NCBI GenBank assembly: GCA_003439945.1
Contig: QVRM01002099.1
Span: 124,001-188,000 of the forward strand
DNA: 64,000 nt
Direction of reading: 5' to 3'
Source of the DNA: Dermanyssus gallinae
Lineage: Eukaryota; Arthropoda; Arachnida; Mesostigmata; Dermanyssidae
A model generated the notes under the pieces. That model had not been told where the DNA came from. It saw nothing but the letters and a program-made list of their open reading frames with translations, and searched no databases. Position numbers and translations under genes: made by a program. Every line of letters begins with the position of its first letter. Within the stretch, counting starts at the first letter, position 1. Below, piece by piece: positions 58,157 through 64,000 of this stretch.

Positions 58157-58859
58157 GAGGGGCACTGCTACCGAACCTCCGACGGAGGCTTTTCCCTCCC
58201 TCGCCCTTTTGCAAGCAGCCACACTATACCACTTGCACGAGGAAAGCCCGCACGGTTAGCCAGCCAGAATGCAAGCCATCTAGCCAGCTTGCCTAGACGG
58301 TAGCCGCATAACGGCCGTCATACGCTGCTTGCGCCATTATGACTAGGACTCGATCTCGCGCACTCGGACGAGATGTCGCCTTCTCCTCTTTATGGTGCTA
58401 CTCCTCCACCTCCTCCACCTCCTGTTCCTCTGCTTCCTCCTGGTGCAACTGAAACTATCACGACACCGACAACTATTGGTTTGCCACTGCTACTTTTACT
58501 ATAACACCTAGTACGACGACGGCGATGATGATTTTGATGACGACAATGATTCCTACTGCGACGACGACGACAACAACAACAACAACCACGATAACTATTA
58601 GTATTCTACTTGTTTTCACTAGCTAACCTCCCGTTGCGGCTGCTATCATTGCCACTAAGTTTGCTACCGCTATTGTTATTATTATTATTGTTATTAGTTA
58701 GCAACTGCTATGACTAGCTGTTACTACCTCTGCGTCATTTCGACTGTCACTGTTGCTAGCAAAGTCACTGACAGCACGAATATTGCTGCTAAAACTGCAC
58801 CGTATTTGGGCAGAGCGTTTAAAACGTGTGAAACAATCATCACAATGCGCACGGCCAGG

Positions 58860-58873
58860 ATATATATATATAG

Positions 58874-58910
<37 letters not shown>
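58860..58910. repeat. (AT)n microsatellite
   Basis: About 50 bp AT with a gaa interruption. Confidence 0.95.
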
Positions 58911-58913
<3 letters not shown>

Positions 58914-59035
58914 GATATACCGCTGCGCATCTGCGCACTCGTCGTAGTAACACCTACTGCAAATGTGTAGTACAACAACATCATCACTTGGCGAGTAGGA
59001 CCGATGTCCTCTTTTTTAACTCTTGCCATGCCTCT

Positions 59036-59037
<2 letters not shown>

Positions 59038-59075
<38 letters not shown>

Positions 59076-59086
59076 TATATATATAT
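59038..59086. repeat. (AT)n microsatellite
   Basis: About 49 bp AT with a phase slip (taat) in the middle. Confidence 0.95.
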
Positions 59087-60399
59087 GCAGATGCGTTTGA
59101 CTACAATATACGTGTACAGAAACATATACAAACCGAACAATGATCACGGAAAGCGCTTGCGGCTAAATTGCATTCCACACCGGCCACGTGTAAGGCCGTG
59201 CTAAAATGACGCCGCCTCTGCTGCTGCCGTCGGCCATCGCCGCCGCAATTCAACTGATTAGCCGACCCGACTGGCGTCGGCTCGCGACAATTAACTGATG
59301 ATTTTGTCTGTATATATTGTCTGTATATGTGTGTATACATACGTGTATATGCACCCTCGTGTGTATGTCTGCTTGTATGCGCGTGCATGTACTTATGGGT
59401 GCTCTGCGCAACCTAGCCTAGATGCTCAGTCGGCCCGCGTTCCGACGGCTGCACGCACTCTACGGTTAACTGCGAAAGTTTCAGAAGACGCACAATAAAT
59501 AGTGCGATTATTCGGCCACTGCCCAGCCTCACTGCCTGGCGGCTCGGCGTCGCAGCTCCACCGCTTTTCGTTACCCCGAATGATTCCCCATTTCTCTCTC
59601 TCTCTCCCCCACTTTATGGTTATTTCTTTGTTTGATCCCCTCTTTCCATTTCTAGTTGTGAGAATTCCTACCTCATTATGTCTATGCCGTATTTTCTGCG
59701 TCCTTGTACTCCTCCTTCTCGCGCACTGTACGCGGCTTCTATTATCACCCGCTGGTTGCCAGTATCTGCTCTTTACCTCTTCTGCACTCGCTATCGACGA
59801 CAACGATCTATATAATTAGTTCATTATACCTCGAATACTTTACCATTTTTTCTACTGGCTTAAAAGCTCCGTCTCACTCACGTATTGTTCTTACTCTCAC
59901 TCATCATCTTTTCGTTCTGTTTATTTGCTGTCATCAGTACATGCGTTTATATAGATGTACATATATGTATATGCGGACGTGTGCGTGCCGCTACATATGC
60001 CCACGCTCCGACCATGTCCCTGAGGTTTTTTTTTTGCCTGTTCCTGAATGCACAATTTGGTATGCTTGCTGGTCGGTTGTACGCGCTAACAGGGTATTTC
60101 CAGGGGCAGGATGCGCAGGTATTATGCGCGCAAAGGGAGGGGTTTGGGGAGGGATTTAGATGACATTCTTTCTTTCTCTGCCCGCCGTACCCGAGACGTA
60201 TTCGAGATTGACGGGCACATTGCTGGCCGCGTTATAGCAGCAAAATGAGACGTGTATACATGTACACGAGCTCATGTATATAGCCGACAGGACAAGGTGG
60301 AAAGGGTAGCTGGCGACTCTGGCACTAGGAGTCGCAGACTCGATTTTGATCTAATAATTAATTAGAAATATACCCTTCTAGGGATCGATGTTGCTTATA

Positions 60400-60582
60400 A
60401 TTTGCAGAATACGTAAGGGTGGATCGATTTAATTTTGCCGCCGTGCCGAAACAACCAAGGTGTTCTGGTTCGTTTTGCTTAGAAGCGCCAGTCATAGGCC
60501 ATACACACTAATCAGGTAGCGGCATTTATTGTTTGAGTTCGGTTCAAACAAGTGATGAAAACGAGGTCTAAGAAAGCCGAAA
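60400..60582 (+). other. Probable 5' untranslated part of the mariner copy
   Basis: The stretch gtttgagttcggttcaaacaagtg (60533-60556), with a self-complementary core ttgagttcggttcaa, lies about 40 bp upstream of the transposase ATG, as 5' leader sequences do in this family. The terminal inverted repeat and flanking TA could not be placed. Confidence 0.4.
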
Positions 60583-61420
60583 ATGGAGAAGTAACGAATC
60601 CGCCTCAAATTTGATGTTAAAAACTAAATAATATGTTTTAATTTGGTGAAAATGCTACAAACGTCTTACGGCGAACAAGCAGTATCTCAAAACACTGTGT
60701 ATACGCGGTACCGTCGATTTTGCGACGAACATGGGGAGACTAAAGATAACCCCCGTTGGGGAACGCCTGTGACGTCAATAGCAGAAGGAAACGTTGAGAA
60801 TGTTTGTGAAATCGTACTTAGCAATCGCCGCATTACTATCAGGGAAATAGCTAGGGCATTAGAGATATCTTATAGATCAGTTGTAACAGTTTTGGCTGAT
60901 TCTGTGTTGCTTCGGAAAGTAATTGCAAGATACGAGCCATGGCTATATGGTTACGACAACAAGATCAAAGTTCAATCCCCCTAGTGTTGGTTCTAAGGAG
61001 ATAGTTGAACCGAATTCAGACAGATCAGGAGTTCCGCGGTTCCGTGGTTCTACGGCCAATAAGAAATACTACCGCGAAATTCTAAGAAGATTGGGCGAGA
61101 ACATCCGACGCAAGAATCCTGACACCAGACAATCAATTCTTAGATCCTCCATAAAGAAACCGCATACATCGTTACTGATTTCGGAGTGTTTGATGAAAAA
61201 TTCGATTTCTATTTATCTCCCTATTTGCCGGACCTGGCCCTCCATGCGACTTTTTCTTGTCCCGGCTGATAAAAAATGAAGAGACAAGATTTAGAGTCTA
61301 TAGACGAGACATAGAAAACAACGCAGAACCAACTCAACTTGGTTTCAAAAAATGCGTCTTAAAAATGATTTGAAAAGTGTGATAGAAAATGTAAACGTCA
61401 AGGAAACAAAAACACTTTGC
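60583..61420 (+). pseudogene. Mariner-family transposase remnant, internally deleted
   Basis: An ATG at 60583 (MEK) is followed at once by a TAA (60592) and, in the same frame, RIRLKFDVKN. In the next frame, from 60646, comes VKMLQTSYGEQAVSQ, the first helix-turn-helix region of an irritans-type mariner transposase, then D-x-x-R-x-G-x-P and a second HTH (RRITIREIARALEIS) near 60823-60867. At about 60888 the frame jumps to ADSVLLRKVIARYEPWLYGYD, equivalent to the first catalytic block, so roughly 40 residues between are missing. The expected first Asp is Tyr (RYEPW). A second frame (about 61015-61279) holds the C-terminal half: NKKYYREILRRL, a damaged second-Asp block before HTSLL, and a frameshifted PDLAPCDFFLF-like block at about 61220-61255. 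Terminal inverted repeats were not located. Non-functional. Confidence 0.9.
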
Positions 61421-61650
61421 AACAATAAAGAAATATATATATAAATATTTTGTAAATATGTATCATAGGCACACACATACACACACGCATGTATCTATAC
61501 GCTAGCACTATATATACATGCGTGTGTTGTGTCGATAGTTTCAATGCAATACAGACTCGCAGCGACAACGAACCGACTATTGAATCGAATAGTCATAGAT
61601 ATAGGCAGGCGACGTTTCAGTCATCTACGTTGTCACCAGACAACATGCAT
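61421..61650. other. 3' flank of mariner remnant
   Basis: AT-rich with (CA)n-like acacacatacacacacgc at 61470-61488. The right end of the element should lie near here but no matching inverted repeat was recognised. Confidence 0.3.
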
Positions 61651-61852
61651 TCACTATAGCTGGAAACAATCATAGATCACAGAGAGGTTTTCCTCTGTCG
61701 GCTCGCCGGTGTCTTGCGCAATGCAGATGTATGATCGTATGCTTGTCTGTTTGGAGGCATGATTACAACACTTAGGTACGTACGTGTAAGAGGCGGCTGT
61801 CTGGCCGCTTGTCGTGTCGACCACCAGTGCCAGTAGATAAACGAATATATAG

Positions 61853-61880
61853 AGAGAAAGAGAGAGAGAGAGAGAGAGAC
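61853..61880. repeat. (GA)n microsatellite
   Basis: About 28 bp of GA with one aag interruption. Confidence 0.9.
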
Positions 61881-62126
61881 GCCTAAACTGACACCGCACT
61901 GCTGCGGCGGGCGCTGTTACCGCACTCACTCCAAATGTTGTTGTTGTTGCCGCGTCTAGTCTAACTCTGTACGGTTAACCGCAATGGTGTTGCTGTTCCC
62001 GCTGTTGCTGCTGCTGTTACCGCTTCTAATAGCTGCTACTCGAGCGCCAATGGCTAGTGGCTTAATAGCTAAATGCACCCAGTTCATTAGAGCCCCTTGC
62101 CCATATAGGACAGCGTCGTCGTCGTC

Positions 62127-62161
62127 GCCCCCCCCCCCCACCCCCCCCACCCCACCCCACC
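62127..62161 (-). other. C-rich tract / minus-strand G-quadruplex
   Basis: Runs of C11, C8 and C4 separated by single A residues give a strong G-quadruplex pattern on the minus strand. Confidence 0.75.
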
Positions 62162-62524
62162 AACCCCATCACAAACCACAAAGCAAGAGGGAATATTGCC
62201 AGTAGAGGCTGGCAAAGATAGAGCGCGGGCTACCGAACAACAACAAAAGAGATATAGAGAAAGAGAGGGAGGAAGAGTTGTAATTAACAAACAGACTACC
62301 GTTGACTGGTCACCGTTAGGCAAGGTAGGTCGGGTTGTTAGTTTTTCTAGGTAATAAAGGTCACATCGGCACGCGGCGGGATGAGAAGACGGAGGTGCAC
62401 AGCATGCGATGTCGCTTGATTCGCGTTTTCTTAAATCGAGCGCCTGTTTCCTCCTGTCCACCAGTGCTAGGAGGGAGGGGGGTATGCACAGATAAACAAA
62501 AGGCTGATGTATATTTCTGTATGA

Positions 62525-63033
62525 CTAAAGGCTAGTTACTAATCAGCAAAATCGAGCCCGAGCATCGTTGGCTAATTCGATTGTTATAACAAAATTATTC
62601 GAACACAGGACAGAGGGAAGCCATGTCAGTATTAACCAATTTCAATTCCGATTTTGAGGGTGTCTATTTTATGGTCTCACACACACGCAAAAATAAACTT
62701 AACTGCGATCATCATGCGTAAATAGTGGTTAATGAATACAATGTCATGGGCTATTGCGCCGCAAAGGTAGATTGTGCAGTCGTGCGCGGCAGTTTTTCCT
62801 CACGGACACGTTAAGATATCTAAAGTTTCCTGCCCAGCAATCCTTTGGCAGTAGCTTAGTCGCTGACAACAGTATGGTTTTATCATCATCAACAACACGG
62901 ATTAAACCGGCGATACCCCAGTAGATGACAACCTCCTCTGGTTGTTACATTTCTTCTGATCCTTGCCCCGTTAAGCGCGTATATGGGGTCTTATGGTAAC
63001 TTAATATGTCCCTCCGGTCTTTCTACCTGTAGC

Positions 63034-63035
<2 letters not shown>
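62525..63035. other. Low-repeat stretch without recognisable gene
   Basis: About 500 bp of mixed DNA with no dominant frame or repeat. Confidence 0.45.

Positions 63036-63037
<2 letters not shown>

Positions 63038-63089
<52 letters not shown>
63038..63089. repeat. (AT)n microsatellite
   Basis: About 52 bp AT. Confidence 0.95.
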
Positions 63090-63091
<2 letters not shown>

Positions 63092-63237
63092 CTTTCTCTC
63101 TCACCTATTTCTGCGTACTTTGCTCGATGCGCCACCTACTCGGTGGTGGTGGTGGTGGCGGTCTATACCTCAGGCCCGAGTATTCTTTGCTCAAACGAGG
63201 GCTAAACCCTTAGGCTAGGTACGGCCACCATCGTCAT

Positions 63238-63358
63238 CTACGTACGGTCGTCATCATCGTCGCCGCCGTCGTCGTTATAGCAGTAATAGTCGCAGTAGTA
63301 GACATAGTAGCAATAGCCGTATTCATCATTGTAGTAGTAGTAGTAGTAGTAGTAGACG
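63238..63358. repeat. (GTC)n / (GTA)n triplet arrays
   Basis: gtc triplets (63246-63275) followed by agt/gta triplets (63282-63355), the last 25-30 bp being pure. Confidence 0.9.
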
Positions 63359-64000
63359 CCGGAGGCTGGGGGGTTGGGGTATACACTTGTAATAATAGAG
63401 CACTGTGTGACACCAGCTGCAGTAGCAATGGAGCCACTACCACCGCTGCTGCCAGCAGTTACCGCCTTCATTGCCTTCATTGCAATTACATGGATTGGGT
63501 GAGCGGCAACGGCGGCGGTAGTCGTGGTAGTAGTAACGGCCGAGGTGGCAGCCCACTGCCGCCGGGCGTGAGGTCGCAGGCCATCGTCGCTGACGGATGG
63601 GGGCCCGAGAGCTGGCTTGGCCTGGTCTGTTTAGATCAGAGGAACGGTGGGCTGCGCCGGCTGTAGCGGGAGGGGAAGGGGGCAAGCGGACAACCAACAC
63701 AGCTCGCTGTCGGTTGCCCAACCACGGACACGGCCGACGCCAAGAGTACAAGCGAGCCATCGGTCCCGTTACGATCCGATGGTGACGACGAGGGACGAGG
63801 ACGACGGAAATGTCCGGCGTCTTCTACTAGATAGACTGCTACGACGACAGAGGTCTACAGGCACTGAGACGGACGGAAGGTAGAATGAGACGAGAGAAGG
63901 CAGAAGAAGCAGAGGAAGATCTACTGGGCGCCGCATCCGAGGCCATATCGCAGAGCCTCCTGTTGAGCCGGTGCCCCTGCCCTTGGCGCCTCGCCGCCCT

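Noticed and set aside
58320..58370. tRNA-like word gatcgagtcc on the minus strand
   Set aside because: No A-box at the right distance and no cloverleaf could be folded by eye.

Overview
This is eukaryotic, almost certainly animal, DNA. It has no prokaryotic-style gene packing, no operons and no long conserved reading frames. Most of its recognisable content is simple-sequence DNA: about 30 (AT)n tracts of 20 to 160 bp, many trinucleotide arrays, (GA)n/(CT)n, GATA-type tetranucleotides and several minisatellites. An irritans-type mariner remnant, a non-LTR retrotransposon fragment and possible short introns of about 70-130 bp (GTAAGT...CAG) fit an arthropod. I cannot name a species. The window reads as a gene-poor intergenic region or part of one or more very long introns.

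Layout. From 1 to 9.9 kb the DNA is microsatellite-rich with no convincing gene; one exon-like block lies on the minus strand near 7.9 kb. From about 9.9 to 15.5 kb there is an island nearly free of simple repeats. It holds a possible multi-exon minus-strand gene (about 13.3 to 10.4 kb) built from phase-compatible exon-like blocks with plausible splice sites; I do not recognise the product. From 15.5 to 33 kb there are dense microsatellites, two long polypyrimidine stretches (17.5 and 28.6-29.1 kb), a diverged repeat pair (19.5/20.1 kb) and two GC-rich minisatellites (30.8 and 32.7-33.0 kb). From 33 to 36.5 kb the DNA is calmer and contains a two-exon candidate on the plus strand, whose second exon starts with a fused acceptor/donor (CAG|GTAAGT, 35396/35397). 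The stretch 36.5-47.7 kb holds the strongest triplet arrays (37.5-38.3 kb), a 112-bp almost perfect palindrome (39671-39782), an 800-bp polypurine stretch (44.34-45.15 kb) and a 13-copy 18-bp minisatellite (46502-46735). From 47.7 to 64 kb there is a LINE fragment (48.2-48.4 kb), an unexplained 168-codon frame (53.2-53.7 kb), one exon-like block with strong splice signals (56.66-56.73 kb), and the broken, internally deleted mariner (60.58-61.4 kb).

Most long open frames here are artefacts of repeats lacking stop codons (poly-Asn, poly-Leu, Tyr-Ile runs), and I left them out. No complete conserved protein-coding gene, tRNA, rRNA or CRISPR array could be supported. Every cellular gene call below is a low-confidence model from splice signals and open frames read by eye; the mobile-element calls rest on recognisable protein motifs.
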